Origin: Collinsella sp. AK_207A | GTDB lineage: Bacteria; Actinomycetota; Coriobacteriia; Coriobacteriales; Coriobacteriaceae | DNA: 64,000 bases | Direction: 5' to 3' | Assembly (NCBI RefSeq): GCF_902501965.1 | Contig: NZ_CABWID010000010.1 | Span: 186,001-250,000, forward strand | In this document: in pieces, positions 33,415 to 43,368 of the stretch | Layout of the letters: the number at the start of each line of letters is the position of its first letter | Position numbering within the stretch: position 1 is the first letter of the stretch | Notes under the pieces: generated by a model | Told to the model about the DNA's origin: nothing | Database searches by the model: none | Seen by the model: only the letters and a program-made list of their open reading frames with translations | Translations under genes and position numbers: made by a program

Positions 33415-36087
33415 CTACTCCGTCCGCAGCGCGGTCACCGGGTCCTTCTTGGCGGCCATCCGGCTGGGCGCCAGCCCCGCCGCGAGCGCCAGCGCCACGC
33501 TGATGAGCACGAGCACCGCCCCGGCGCCGGCGGGCACCGCCGCCAGGTTGCGCACCCCGGCCACCGCCTCGATGATCCAGTTCACCGGGAAGTCGAGCAG
33601 CACCGTGATGCCCACGCCGAGCAGGCCGGACACCAGGCCGGTAATGAACGTCTCGGCCGTGAAGATCCGACTCACGTCGCGCTTGCTCGCGCCGATCGCG
33701 CGTAGGATGCCGATCTCCTTGGTGCGCTCGAGCACGCTGATGTAGGTGATGATGCCGATCATGATGGAGCTCACCACCAAGCTGATGGCCACGAACGCGA
33801 TCAGGATGTAGGTGAGCGAGTTCACGATGGAGGTCACGCTGCTCATGAGCGTGCCCACGATATCCGTGTACTGGATCTCGCTTCCCTCGCCCGCCGCCTT
33901 GATGTCCTTGTTGTAGTCGTCGATCAGGGTGTCGATCTGCTCCTTTGCCTTGAAATCCACGGGGTAGATCTGGATGACCGACGGATCGTCCAGGCTCGCC
34001 GCGCCCAGCTTCTCCAGGTTGCCGTCGTAGGTGGCGTCATCGGTCTGCGAGCTCATGAGCTTGGAGAACGCCGCCGCGATCTCCTCATCCGAGCTTCCCT
34101 GGGCGCGCATCTGGTCGATGTAGGCCTGCGCCTGCGTAGCCTGCTCGCCACCCATCATGCCGATCATCGATTCGATCTCGTCCAGGCTCATGGTGGCAGA
34201 CGCCGTATCCGAGAAGGGGTAGCCTGTGAAGATGTCCGTGCCCGGATCGGCTTTCTGGGCGGCAACGACGTCGCTCGCCGCCACCGTCTCCACCATGTGC
34301 TTCATGAGGCTCGCGGGGTAGAGCACGCCGCCGTAGCGGGCCACCGTGGCGCCGGCGTCGCCCGTGGCGCGCACCACGCCCACCACGTGCACCTGCTCGC
34401 CGGCGGCCACCGCGCTCTTCATGAACGCCGCGTCCTCCGACATGTCCTTCCACGTGCCGTCCGCCTGCTTCTGGTACTTGGAACTCTCGGGCACCAGGCG
34501 AAACACCAGCTTCATGAGCTCGTCGTAGGAGTACGAGGTCTCCTTGGCCCCCTCGACCTTCTTGCCGGCCAGCACGTTGCGCATCATGCCCTTCAGGTCC
34601 GATTGGTCGAGCATCCCCAGCGCATAGAGCGTGTAGTCCGAGATACGACCATGCTCGTCGAGCGCTATCACGACCTCGTTCCACGCCTGGGGCATGCGAC
34701 CGTCCACGAGCTTCCAGTCGCGGTCCACGGCCTTCTTGCTCGAGAGCAGCTCGCTCCACACGTCGTAGCCCTGTCCCGTGGAGGCCATGGAGCTCATGAG
34801 CTGCGTCTGCGTGGAGCCCGAGGTGGAGATGCCGAGCGCGTTCATCACCGTGGCGGGGTTCACCTGCACCGCTCCGGCCGAGGTATCGTCCTTGAACACG
34901 TTCAACGGTGTGCTGTAGTTATATTGGATGTCCGTCACCAGGTCGCTGATGTCGCCGGGATTGGTCTCGAGCCATTGCTTGATGGCCTTCATATCGTTTT
35001 CCGTGGCCCCGCCGCCGATGCTCTCCACCATGTCGGTGACGATGTTCTTGCTCTCGGCGGTCCCCTTGGGCGCCTCGCCCTTGGTGTCTCCCGTGCCCAT
35101 CATGGCGGACATCATACTTGCCATGTCCACGGCGGTCTTCTGGATGGTGAGGGGATAGCTCCCCATGGTGGTCTCCTCGGTCTCGGCGATGTAGTTCTGC
35201 GCGCCGTCTGAGAGCGAGAGGATGAGCGCGATGCCGATGATGCCGATGGACCCGGCAAAGGCCGTGAGGAACGTGCGGCCCTTCTTGGTCATGAGGTTGT
35301 TAAATGAGAGCTGGATGGCCGAGAGGTAGCTCATGCCGCGCTTGCCCTTGCGGGCGTCGGCCACGGCGTGCTCCTGGATCTGCTCGGGCGTGAGCGACTC
35401 CGCCTCGGCGTCCACGGGACGCGAATCGCTCGTCACCTCGCCGTCGCGGATGCGCACGATGCGGTCGGAATACTCCTCGGCGAGCTGTGGGTTGTGCGTG
35501 ACCATGATGACCAAGCGGTCCCGGCTCAGGCGCTTCAGGATCTCCATGACCTCCACCGAGGTCTCGGTATCGAGCGCGCCGGTCGGCTCGTCCGCCAAGA
35601 TGATCTCGGGGTCGTTGACGATGGCGCGCGCGATGGCCACGCGCTGCATCTGCCCGCCCGAGAGCTGGTTGGGCCGCTTGTGCATCTGCTCGGCCAGGCC
35701 GACCTGCGCGAGCGCCGCCGCGGCGCGGGCGCGACGGTCCGCCCTGGGCGCTCCCGAGAGCAGGAGCGCCATCTCCACGTTGGCGATGACGCTCTGGTGC
35801 GGGATGAGGTTGTAGCTCTGGAACACGAAGCCCACCGAGTGGTTGCGATACGTATCCCAGTCGCGATCTTGGTAGCTCTTGGTGGAGCGGCCGTTGATGA
35901 TGAGGTCGCCGCGCGTGTAGTGGTCGAGCCCGCCGATGATATTCAAGAGCGTGGTCTTACCGCAGCCGGACTGGCCGAGGATGCTCACGAACTCCTGGTC
36001 GCGAAAGGCAACGGAGATGCCCTTCAGCGCATGGACCACGGTGTCCCCCGAAGGGTAGTCTTTGGTGATTCCTTTGAGCTCGAGCAT
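33415..36087 (-). CDS. MacB-like ABC transporter, ATPase fused to permease
   Basis: 890 residues. The N-terminal LolD/MacB-type ATPase (about 1-225) has Walker [10 protein letters not shown], signature LSGGQMQ and Walker [13 protein letters not shown] helix near residue 275 opens a long extracytoplasmic domain (about 295-745), then three FtsX-type helices (about 750-890) close the permease. This topology suits mechanotransmission type VII transporters that act on peptides, lipoproteins or cell-wall hydrolases, or export peptides. No partner periplasmic-adaptor-like gene lies alongside. ATG at 36087 with GGAG upstream. It diverges from the cobalamin-riboswitch gene. Confidence 0.92.
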   Translation of the reverse strand: MLELKGITKDYPSGDTVVHALKGISVAFRDQEFVSILGQSGCGKTTLLNIIGGLDHYTRGDLIINGRSTKSYQDRDWDTYRNHSVGFVFQSYNLIPHQSVIANVEMALLLSGAPRADRRARAAAALAQVGLAEQMHKRPNQLSGGQMQRVAIARAIVNDPEIILADEPTGALDTETSVEVMEILKRLSRDRLVIMVTHNPQLAEEYSDRIVRIRDGEVTSDSRPVDAEAESLTPEQIQEHAVADARKGKRGMSYLSAIQLSFNNLMTKKGRTFLTAFAGSIGIIGIALILSLSDGAQNYIAETEETTMGSYPLTIQKTAVDMASMMSAMMGTGDTKGEAPKGTAESKNIVTDMVESIGGGATENDMKAIKQWLETNPGDISDLVTDIQYNYSTPLNVFKDDTSAGAVQVNPATVMNALGISTSGSTQTQLMSSMASTGQGYDVWSELLSSKKAVDRDWKLVDGRMPQAWNEVVIALDEHGRISDYTLYALGMLDQSDLKGMMRNVLAGKKVEGAKETSYSYDELMKLVFRLVPESSKYQKQADGTWKDMSEDAAFMKSAVAAGEQVHVVGVVRATGDAGATVARYGGVLYPASLMKHMVETVAASDVVAAQKADPGTDIFTGYPFSDTASATMSLDEIESMIGMMGGEQATQAQAYIDQMRAQGSSDEEIAAAFSKLMSSQTDDATYDGNLEKLGAASLDDPSVIQIYPVDFKAKEQIDTLIDDYNKDIKAAGEGSEIQYTDIVGTLMSSVTSIVNSLTYILIAFVAISLVVSSIMIGIITYISVLERTKEIGILRAIGASKRDVSRIFTAETFITGLVSGLLGVGITVLLDFPVNWIIEAVAGVRNLAAVPAGAGAVLVLISVALALAAGLAPSRMAAKKDPVTALRTE

Positions 36088-36224
36088 AGGGGGCTCCATC
36101 CTATCGCGCGGGCGGGCATTGGCCGCGCGTCAACCGGTTCGAATTCGACGCGGCTATCCTACCCGGCAAAGCGGGAGATAATCGCCCGCGTGGGCGTATT
36201 CCTCTATACAATGGTACGGTACAG

Positions 36225-36343
36225 AAGCCGGGGTGTGGTGCGCGAACGCGCGGCTACAGGAGAATCGGGTGGGAATCCCGAACAAGGCAGTTACTGTGAG
36301 TCGGTGCCAGGCACGCCGGCAAGTCAGATCGCCTGTCCACGCC
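36225..36343 (+). promoter_or_regulatory. Cobalamin riboswitch
   Basis: The conserved core is readable: GGAGAATCGGGTGGGAATCC (36251-36270), then CCGAAC, CAGTTACTGTGA (36285-36296), GGTGCC and a B12-box-like AAGTCAGATCGCCTGTC (36323-36339). It lies 170-290 bases upstream of the large surface protein, on the same strand. A TATACAAT box (36205-36212) could start the transcript. The 168 bases after the aptamer hold several hairpins; the last, CCGCCGA-CGCC-TCGGCGG (about 36474-36491), stands just before the SD, and no terminator U tract is seen, so translational control is likelier. Confidence 0.88.
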
Positions 36344-36511
36344 CCCTCGTGAGGAACGAGAACGCTGCGGGTGCCGCTGAACTCCGGCAACCACGGCGCG
36401 CGCAGCATCGTTTTGGGGCGCACACGCCCGCGATGCGCTCTGGTCTCCCCACGCGACAGGCAGGAAAGGTAACCGCCGACGCCTCGGCGGGACGTGAAGG
36501 GGAAAGGGCGT

Positions 36512-39500
36512 ATGAAGCACAACGTTCACACCTGGTTGAGAAAAGCCCTGGTCTGGGCCATGGCGATCGTGTTCGCCTGGTCCGGCTCGGGCACCATGGC
36601 GCTTGCCGAGGAGATCGGGCAGGCAACCGCCGCGGCACAGGAGGCTGCGGGCGAAAAGACGGCGGAGACGACCACTGACGCCGCCACGAGCGCGAAGGGC
36701 GACGCCACCGAGGCTGAATCCGGCAGCGCGGCCGAGCAGAAGGGCGCCGGCGCAGCCGCGGATGAGACGTCCGACGCTGGCACCGCAAACGGCACGGCGT
36801 CCACCCCGCAGGAGGACGCGACGCAGCGTGACGCGGCAGCGTCCGATACGACGGCAGCCGACGCGCCGGCAGCCGGCACCACCGCCCAGGCACAGCCGGC
36901 AACCCGCACCGCGCGCGCAGGCGAGCATCTCACCGTCACGAGCGCCGATGAGCTGCCCCAGACCATCGAGGCCGGGGCCACCGTCACGCTCGGCGCCGAC
37001 ATCACCCTGGCGACGGACCAGCAGATCGAGTCCGTGGCCGGTACGCTCGACGGCGCGGGCCACACCATCACCCTCGCCAACAAGCCGCTCGCGAACCAGG
37101 TCTCCGGCACCATCCAGAACCTCGGCGTCACGAGCGCCGGCACCATCGCGAGCGAGGACTACCTTGGCTCCCTCGCCGTCTCGCTCTCGGGCACCATCCA
37201 GATGTGCTGGTCGAGCGCGAGCCTCAATCTAAGTGGTTGGTCAGGCGAGGTCGGCGGCCTGGTGGGCAAGCTCGAGGGCGGCACCGTGCGCAACTCGTAC
37301 TTTGCCGGCGCGATCACCGCCATGATGAGCGGCGGCATCGTGGGCGAGGGCTCTACCGGAACCGTGGAGAACAACGTCTTCACCGTGGGCGACAGCGAGG
37401 TCTCCGTGGGATACGGCTCGCTTGTGAAGCAGAACAACAAGCGGCTCTCCGCCGGCGAGCTCAAGACCTCCGCAGCCACGGACATCCTGAACGCCAACGC
37501 TCCCAAGACCGGCTTCTCCTGGACGCTCACGGGCGGCTATCCGCAGCTCACGAGCGACTCCGCGCCCGTCGTCGTCAACAAGGACGCCCTCAAGGCGGCC
37601 GTTGCCGCGGCGACCGCGCTGAACGAGACCGATTACGAGACCGCCGGTTGGAGCGCCTTCGCCAACGCGCTCGCGAACGCCCAGACGGTGCTGAAGGATA
37701 CCGGCGCCACGCAGGACGACGTGAACGCAGCGGCCCAGGCGCTCACCGCCGCGCAGGCGGCGCTCGTCAAAAAGAAGCCCACGGCCCCGGTGCAGCAGCC
37801 CGAGAGCGTCATCCACCTCTCCACCCAGGGCGACCTGGAGGACAAGCTCACCGCGAGCGCCGATGCCTACTACGTGCTCGATAACGACATCGTCGTCGAC
37901 GGTGGCGACTTCGGCTTCTTCATGGGCGGCCTCGTCACCCTGAACGGCACGTTCGACGGTCAGGGCCACACCATCACCTTCAAGAACGCGGGCGCGGGCG
38001 CCAAGCTCTTTGCCGGCATCGGCGCCACCGGCGTGGTGCAGAACCTGAACGTCACCGGCGAGATGGTCTACGAGAGCGGCAACAAGCTGGCCCAGGGCCC
38101 CTTTGGCATCACGGTTTCCGGTGCCATCATCAATTGCAGCACGAGCGTCACGGGCGACAACATCGCCGGCTTTGCACGCACGCTCGCCGGCGGCGTGGTC
38201 TCCAACTGCTGGAGCGCCGCCCGCGGCACCAAGGTGGGCGCCCCGCTCTTCGCCACGTACGCCTCCGGGCGCCTGGTCAACACCTACTGGCAAGATGACC
38301 TGCCCAATCAGACGAGCTTCCCGGCGAGCGCGCTCGTCAACTCCTTCGCCGTCTCGGCCGAGGACGCCAAGACGGCGGGCTTCGTCGAGCTGCTGAACGC
38401 CAACCGCGGCGCCTTCGGCACGAGCTGGGGCCGCGACACCGCTGGCAGCCTCATCTTCGGCGCCGACCAGGGCTACGAGGCTCCCGGGGACACCCTCGCC
38501 GACAACCTCTACGCCGTGACCTTCACCGCCAACAACGGCACCAAGACCACGCTCGCCGACCACACCCTCGAGCTCTCCCCGGACGACGTGGCCGCCGACC
38601 GGTCCATCGGCACGCTGTCGCTCTCCGGCGTGGCCAAGGGCAGCTCCATCACCTGGAGCACCGGGGACGCCAACAAGGGCAACATCGGCGTCAACGAGAC
38701 GACCGGCCAGCTCTACCTCTACGACAACGCAACCGGCACCGTCACGGCCACCGAGCACCTGGCCGATGGTTCCGAGCGTACCGCGGCGACCGTCGTGATC
38801 CGTGCCAAGTCGCAGCCTATCGATGATTTCCAGATCTGGTACAACGGCGAGAACGTGACCGATGGCCAGATCAGCGTCGCCGGTTCCGAGGTGCGCAACC
38901 TCGAGGTCCGCGTCCACTACACGGGCAGCGCCGCCGGCGAGTACGTGCCGGCGAGCTTCACGCGCTTCGTGTTCCAGGGCAGCGACCCGAGCATCCTCTA
39001 CAGCAATACCTACTCGGCGTGCTTCTCGTTCAAGCGCACCGGCACCGCCAAGATCTCCGTGAGCTCCCGTTCGTGGGCTAATGCCGGCACCAAGAGCGTG
39101 ACCGTCACCTCCACGCCCGTCGCCGCCACGAGCATCCAGATGGGATACGCCGCGGACGGCAAGACCATCCTGCTGCACGGGCGCAACCCGCTCTCCACCA
39201 AGGGACTCGCGTTCCTCACGGATAAGGCGAGCCCCGTCGTGACGCCGGACAACGCGAGCAACCGCGGCAACTTCACCGTCACCTCGAGCAATCCCGCCGT
39301 AGCCGCGTACACGACGAGCGGGGATATCGGCTTCACGCCCTATAAGGCCGGCACCACCACCTTCACCGCCACGCTGCCCGATACGGATGCGAACGGCACG
39401 CAGCTGAGCGCCTCGGTGAATGTGACCTACGCCTACCAGAACCCGCTCAAGAGCGTGAAGGCCAAGACCAGCAAGCTCTCCCTCAAGGCGGGCAAGAGCG

Positions 39501-41062
39501 CCGCGCTCGACCTCGCATACACCGGTAAGCGCGATAGCGAGGGCTACAGCGTTTCCGAGCCGGGCCTCACCTGGACCTACAGCACCGATGGCGTGGTGAG
39601 CATCGACCCCACAGACGGCGGAGCCTGGAAGCACCAGACCGGCGCCCCCGACGACGGCCTCTTCCTGGCAACCGGCAACTACACGGTGACGGCGCTCAAG
39701 GCCGGCACCGTGGTGGCCACCGGCACGCCCATCGATCAGACCGGCGGCGCCCAGCCCGTCACCGTGACGATCACCGTCACCGGCGTGGCGCCCGCCCCCA
39801 AGACCGAGCAGGTCGCTCAGACCGGCCTGGAAAGCGCCGCGCGCTACCTGGATGCCACGCGCTATGAGGATTCCTATCAGTACCTGCAGGAGTGGGAGCT
39901 CTACTCCTTCCTGAAGGCCGGCCGCACCATTCCTCAGGCCATGCTCGACCGCTACGTCGCCTCGGCCAAGAGCACCCGCGCCACGTGGCTGGGCACCCCC
40001 ACCGAGACCGAGCGCGTGGGCCTGGCGCTCGCCGCCCTGGGTAAGGACATCACCAGCTTCGACGGTACCGACCTGGTGGCCACCGTGTGCAACAACCCGA
40101 ACCTAGGCCGTACCTACAACGAGCTCGTCTACGCACTCCTGATGATCGACGAGGCCGGGGCGACGCCCGCCGCTGGGAGCGCATGGACGCGCGGGAAGCT
40201 CGTGGACGCGGTGACCGCCGGCCTGACGGATGCGCGCGCGGAGAGCAACGGCAGCGTCGACATGACCGCCATGGCCATCCAGGCGCTCGCCCCCTACTAC
40301 GCGAGCGATAGCGCCGTGCAGAGCGCCGTGGACGCCGCACTCGCGTGGCTGCGCACCCAGATGAGCGCGGGCACCTGCGACTTCGGTTCCGCCGAGTCCA
40401 ACGCCCAGGTACTGCTCGCCCTGCTGGCACTCGACCTCGACCCCGCAAGCGAGGCTGTCGGCTTTGCCAACGCCTCCCACAGCGTGGTGACGGCCCTCGC
40501 TTCCTATCAGGTGAGCGGCAACGGCTTCTCGCACCTGAAGGGTGGAAAGGCCGAGCCGATGCCCACGGTCCAGGCCCTGCAGGCGCTCACCCTGTACCAG
40601 GTGTCCGCCAACGACTCCGTGAACTGGTCCTTCCTGGGTGCCGTGACGCAGGGCGGGGTTAAGCGCGAGAACGGCGGCAAGGACCCAATCACGCCCGCAC
40701 CGGTTCCCGAGGAAGACAAGAACGAGGAGTCCAAGGGAGAGGAGCAGCCGAAGGCGCAGGACGACCCGAAGAAGCGGCCCGCCGCGCATGAGACGCCCAA
40801 ACCGCAGGCCGCGACGGGCAAGAAGGCCGATGAGAACGCTGAGGCCGACACCACGGCTTCCGCCGGCCCGGCCGCAACCTCCAACACGGATGCCGATGGA
40901 AGCGAGGTTTCGGATGCCGCCGTCGGCACCATCGCCAAGACCTCGCTGAACGCCGATGAGGCGGTCTCCAGCCTGCCCACTTTCGCCCTTGCCATGGGCG
41001 GTGTGGGCCTGCTCGGCCTCGTGTTCGCCGCCATCCTGTACCGCCGCTCCAAGAGCGCGTAA
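36512..41062 (+). CDS. Riboswitch-controlled 1516-residue surface protein with alpha/alpha-toroid-like domain
   Basis: A signal peptide (about 1-34, ending ALAEE) is followed by an Ala/Thr-rich linker; two GLUG-like beta-helix domains (about 130-350 and 433-640) flank a FIVAR-like helical domain (about 354-425). Several Ig-like beta domains span about 650-1090. Residues about 1105-1380 form helical repeats like the squalene cyclase/prenyltransferase or transcobalamin alpha-domain (SAARYLDATRYEDSYQYL, MDVTAMAIQALAPY-like repeats, ESNAQVLLALLALDLD). A Pro/Glu/Lys-rich stalk, one membrane helix (about 1487-1510) and RRSKSA end it; no LPXTG motif. Likely surface-exposed and made when B12 is scarce; cobalamin or corrinoid capture is inferred. 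ATG has SD GGGGAAAGGG. Confidence 0.85.
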   Translation: MKHNVHTWLRKALVWAMAIVFAWSGSGTMALAEEIGQATAAAQEAAGEKTAETTTDAATSAKGDATEAESGSAAEQKGAGAAADETSDAGTANGTASTPQEDATQRDAAASDTTAADAPAAGTTAQAQPATRTARAGEHLTVTSADELPQTIEAGATVTLGADITLATDQQIESVAGTLDGAGHTITLANKPLANQVSGTIQNLGVTSAGTIASEDYLGSLAVSLSGTIQMCWSSASLNLSGWSGEVGGLVGKLEGGTVRNSYFAGAITAMMSGGIVGEGSTGTVENNVFTVGDSEVSVGYGSLVKQNNKRLSAGELKTSAATDILNANAPKTGFSWTLTGGYPQLTSDSAPVVVNKDALKAAVAAATALNETDYETAGWSAFANALANAQTVLKDTGATQDDVNAAAQALTAAQAALVKKKPTAPVQQPESVIHLSTQGDLEDKLTASADAYYVLDNDIVVDGGDFGFFMGGLVTLNGTFDGQGHTITFKNAGAGAKLFAGIGATGVVQNLNVTGEMVYESGNKLAQGPFGITVSGAIINCSTSVTGDNIAGFARTLAGGVVSNCWSAARGTKVGAPLFATYASGRLVNTYWQDDLPNQTSFPASALVNSFAVSAEDAKTAGFVELLNANRGAFGTSWGRDTAGSLIFGADQGYEAPGDTLADNLYAVTFTANNGTKTTLADHTLELSPDDVAADRSIGTLSLSGVAKGSSITWSTGDANKGNIGVNETTGQLYLYDNATGTVTATEHLADGSERTAATVVIRAKSQPIDDFQIWYNGENVTDGQISVAGSEVRNLEVRVHYTGSAAGEYVPASFTRFVFQGSDPSILYSNTYSACFSFKRTGTAKISVSSRSWANAGTKSVTVTSTPVAATSIQMGYAADGKTILLHGRNPLSTKGLAFLTDKASPVVTPDNASNRGNFTVTSSNPAVAAYTTSGDIGFTPYKAGTTTFTATLPDTDANGTQLSASVNVTYAYQNPLKSVKAKTSKLSLKAGKSAALDLAYTGKRDSEGYSVSEPGLTWTYSTDGVVSIDPTDGGAWKHQTGAPDDGLFLATGNYTVTALKAGTVVATGTPIDQTGGAQPVTVTITVTGVAPAPKTEQVAQTGLESAARYLDATRYEDSYQYLQEWELYSFLKAGRTIPQAMLDRYVASAKSTRATWLGTPTETERVGLALAALGKDITSFDGTDLVATVCNNPNLGRTYNELVYALLMIDEAGATPAAGSAWTRGKLVDAVTAGLTDARAESNGSVDMTAMAIQALAPYYASDSAVQSAVDAALAWLRTQMSAGTCDFGSAESNAQVLLALLALDLDPASEAVGFANASHSVVTALASYQVSGNGFSHLKGGKAEPMPTVQALQALTLYQVSANDSVNWSFLGAVTQGGVKRENGGKDPITPAPVPEEDKNEESKGEEQPKAQDDPKKRPAAHETPKPQAATGKKADENAEADTTASAGPAATSNTDADGSEVSDAAVGTIAKTSLNADEAVSSLPTFALAMGGVGLLGLVFAAILYRRSKSA

Positions 41063-41087
41063 GCGGTTCACCGACTCCCGATGGCGC

Positions 41088-41126
41088 AAGGGCCGCGACG
41101 GATCGTTCCGTCGCGGCCCTTTTTCT
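41088..41126. terminator. Strong terminator between convergent genes
   Basis: AAGGGCCGCGACGGA and TCCGTCGCGGCCCTT enclose TCGT, followed by TTTCTT on the plus strand and with AA preceding the stem. It ends the surface protein transcript and may also serve the converging methyltransferase operon. Confidence 0.9.
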
Positions 41127-41171
41127 TATGCACACGCCTGGGAACGGGGCAGGGATCCTCCCAATCGCCCG

Positions 41172-42440
41172 TTAGCGTTCCCGCGCGAGCGCCGCCACGG
41201 TCTCCACGTGGGTGGTGTGCGGGAACATGTCCACCGGCGTCAGGCGCTCAAGCCGGTAACCGTCGCGCGCAAGCTGCTCCAGATCGCGCGCCTGCGTTTC
41301 GGGGTTACAGCTGATGTAGACGATGCGCCGGGGCGCCAGCGCCACCGCCGCGGCAAGGAACTCGGGCGTGGAGCCCGCGCGCGGCGGGTCCATGGACAGC
41401 ACGTCCACGCGCTCGCCGCGCTCCGCCGCTCGACGCATATAGGCGGTGGCGTCCTGCGCAACAAAGCGCGCGTCGTCCTCCAGGCCGTTCAGCGCCGCAT
41501 TGCGCTCGGCGTCCTGGATGCCGGCGGGGTTCCGCTCAACGCCCAGCAGCCGCACACGCCTTCCCGCCGCAGCCGCCTCATGCGCCGCGCAGAGCCCAAT
41601 GGTCCCGCTCCCGCAGTACGCATCCAGCAGCACGTCGCCGTCGCCCAGCTCCATGCCGTCGATGGCGAGCTGGTAGAGCGCCTCGGTCTGCTGAGGATTA
41701 GTCTGGTAGAACGCCGTGGGCGAGATCTCGAACGTGCAGCCCAGCAACTCATCGCGCATGCGGGGCGCACCCCAGAGCACATGGGTCTCGGTTCCGAGGA
41801 TGGCGTTGGTCACGCGCCCGTTCATGTTCTGCGCGATGGTGGTGATGCGCGGGTCGATCTGCCGTAGCCGCTCGACGAACTCCCGGTAGCGGGGAATCTC
41901 CCGACGCGCGGTCACGAGCGTAAGCAGCCCCTCGTTCGTCTTCCACCCCAGGCGCAGCACCGCGTAGCGCAAAAGCCCGCGCCGAGCGTCCTCGTCGTAC
42001 GCGGGAACCCGACACGCCTCGGCGGCACGCGCCACCTCGTTGAGCAGGCGACGCGCACCGGGAGCCTCAACGCAGCAATCCCCCACCGGGACGATGCGGT
42101 GCGTGCCGCGCGCGAAGAACCCGCACTGCACCGTCCCGCGCGGACCGGGAGCGAAGGGCGTGACCGCTTTATAACGGAACGCCCGCGGACTCGGCAGCTT
42201 CTCCCCCGCCTCGCCCGTACCGCCCATGCCGACGATCGGGTCGATGGAAGCGCCATCGCCCATCCGCCGCAAAAGCGGGGCGAACAGCTCCTCCATGGCA
42301 GCCTGCTTGCGCGCAAGCTGCTTCTTATAGGGCAGGCCCAACCACGCGCAGCCGCCGCAAGCGCGCATGACGGGGCAGGGCCCGTCCGTCTTTGCCGGCC
42401 TCGGCGCGACTCCGCGCCCCCGGTTCTTGAAATCTCTCAT
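41172..42440 (-). CDS. 23S rRNA/tRNA (uracil-5-)-methyltransferase, RumA/TrmA family
   Basis: 422 residues. N-terminal Cys cluster CPVMRACGGCAW is the [4Fe-4S] motif of RumA-type enzymes; the methyltransferase domain has LLDAYCGSGTIGL (SAM loop), MDPPRAG and the catalytic ISCNPET motif. It would methylate U747 or U1939-type positions in 23S rRNA, or U54 in tRNA; which one cannot be told. The first TRAM domain is missing or very short. ATG at 42440 is used; an in-frame GTG at 42473 is possible because the upstream gene ends at 42480. Last of a three-gene operon. Confidence 0.9.
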   Translation of the reverse strand: MRDFKNRGRGVAPRPAKTDGPCPVMRACGGCAWLGLPYKKQLARKQAAMEELFAPLLRRMGDGASIDPIVGMGGTGEAGEKLPSPRAFRYKAVTPFAPGPRGTVQCGFFARGTHRIVPVGDCCVEAPGARRLLNEVARAAEACRVPAYDEDARRGLLRYAVLRLGWKTNEGLLTLVTARREIPRYREFVERLRQIDPRITTIAQNMNGRVTNAILGTETHVLWGAPRMRDELLGCTFEISPTAFYQTNPQQTEALYQLAIDGMELGDGDVLLDAYCGSGTIGLCAAHEAAAAGRRVRLLGVERNPAGIQDAERNAALNGLEDDARFVAQDATAYMRRAAERGERVDVLSMDPPRAGSTPEFLAAAVALAPRRIVYISCNPETQARDLEQLARDGYRLERLTPVDMFPHTTHVETVAALARER

Positions 42441-42479
42441 GCCGGCAATTTTACCGGAAGGATGCCGCCCCACCCGGCC

Positions 42480-43352
42480 CTAGCTCTCTTGGTCGAGCGA
42501 GTCGCGACCAAGGTCAGTCGTCTCGCTGCCGGCGCCCAGCATCTCGTCGCGCAGGTCGGCCACGCCGCTCGCGGCAAGCTCACCCACGAACGCCTCCAGG
42601 CTGCGGTTGACGATGAGCTCCTGGGGAAAGTGAATCTCCTCCAGAAAGCTCGTGAGCACGGGGAAGCGCCCGACGTCGGTGCAGATATGCGCGTCCGTGG
42701 AGAGCGTCACGCCCACGCCCAGCTCCGCGCAGCGCTCAGCGACCTTGCGGCATGCCTTTTGGTGCGCGCCGTGCGGGTCGCTGTTCAGGCTGTGCTCGTT
42801 CAGCTCGATGAGCTTGTGCAGCTCCTTGGCGTGCTTGAGCACCTCGTCGATATCGAAGGTCACGCCCGAGCGCCCCGGATGACCGATGATGAACACCTTG
42901 GGCTGCTCCAGCGCGCGCAGGTACATCTCCGTGGCCTGCACCGTGCTGGCGCCCTCGGTGAATCCGGCGTTGTGCACGCTCGCCACCACGTAGTCCAGAT
43001 TGTCCGTCACGCGGTCGAAGAGGCTCCGGTCCTTCTTGTACGCGCGCCCCACGATGCTCACGGGCGAAGGCGTGTCCTGCCCGTAGAGGTCGCCGCGCAG
43101 GGTGAGGATGTCGGCTTCGCAGGCGCGGAACAGCGCCACGCCCTTCCACCGACGCGGCCAGATGCCCACGTTCAGAAAGAATTGGAAGGTACGGATGTCG
43201 CGCTCGGTGAAGAGCATATCGCCAAAATGGTCGGCGGAACCGAGCATCTCGAGCCCTTGCTCGGCGGCCGCCGTGACGTTCTCCTGAATGGTCGAGTATG
43301 CATGACGCGAGTACAGCGTATGCGTGTGCATATCGCCCTTGATCTGGTACAT
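42480..43352 (-). CDS. PHP-domain phosphatase/hydrolase
   Basis: 290 residues. The PHP metal motifs are visible: GDMHTHTLYSRHAYST (motif I), a SADHFGD loop (motif II), VASVHNAG, FIIGHPGRSG (motif III) and STDAHICTDVGRF (motif IV). It resembles YcdX-like PHP phosphatases more than polymerase PHP or histidinol phosphatase. The substrate is unknown. Middle gene of the operon, 16 bases after the aminotransferase. Confidence 0.85.
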   Translation of the reverse strand: MYQIKGDMHTHTLYSRHAYSTIQENVTAAAEQGLEMLGSADHFGDMLFTERDIRTFQFFLNVGIWPRRWKGVALFRACEADILTLRGDLYGQDTPSPVSIVGRAYKKDRSLFDRVTDNLDYVVASVHNAGFTEGASTVQATEMYLRALEQPKVFIIGHPGRSGVTFDIDEVLKHAKELHKLIELNEHSLNSDPHGAHQKACRKVAERCAELGVGVTLSTDAHICTDVGRFPVLTSFLEEIHFPQELIVNRSLEAFVGELAASGVADLRDEMLGAGSETTDLGRDSLDQES

Positions 43353-43368
43353 GGTGCCGAAGCCCCTC

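Noticed and set aside
36512-41062. LPXTG-anchored protein
   Set aside because: The C-terminus has a helix and basic tail but the stretch before it reads SSLPTFALAM, which lacks the T-G needed for a sortase site, so anchoring is by the helix or by an atypical signal.
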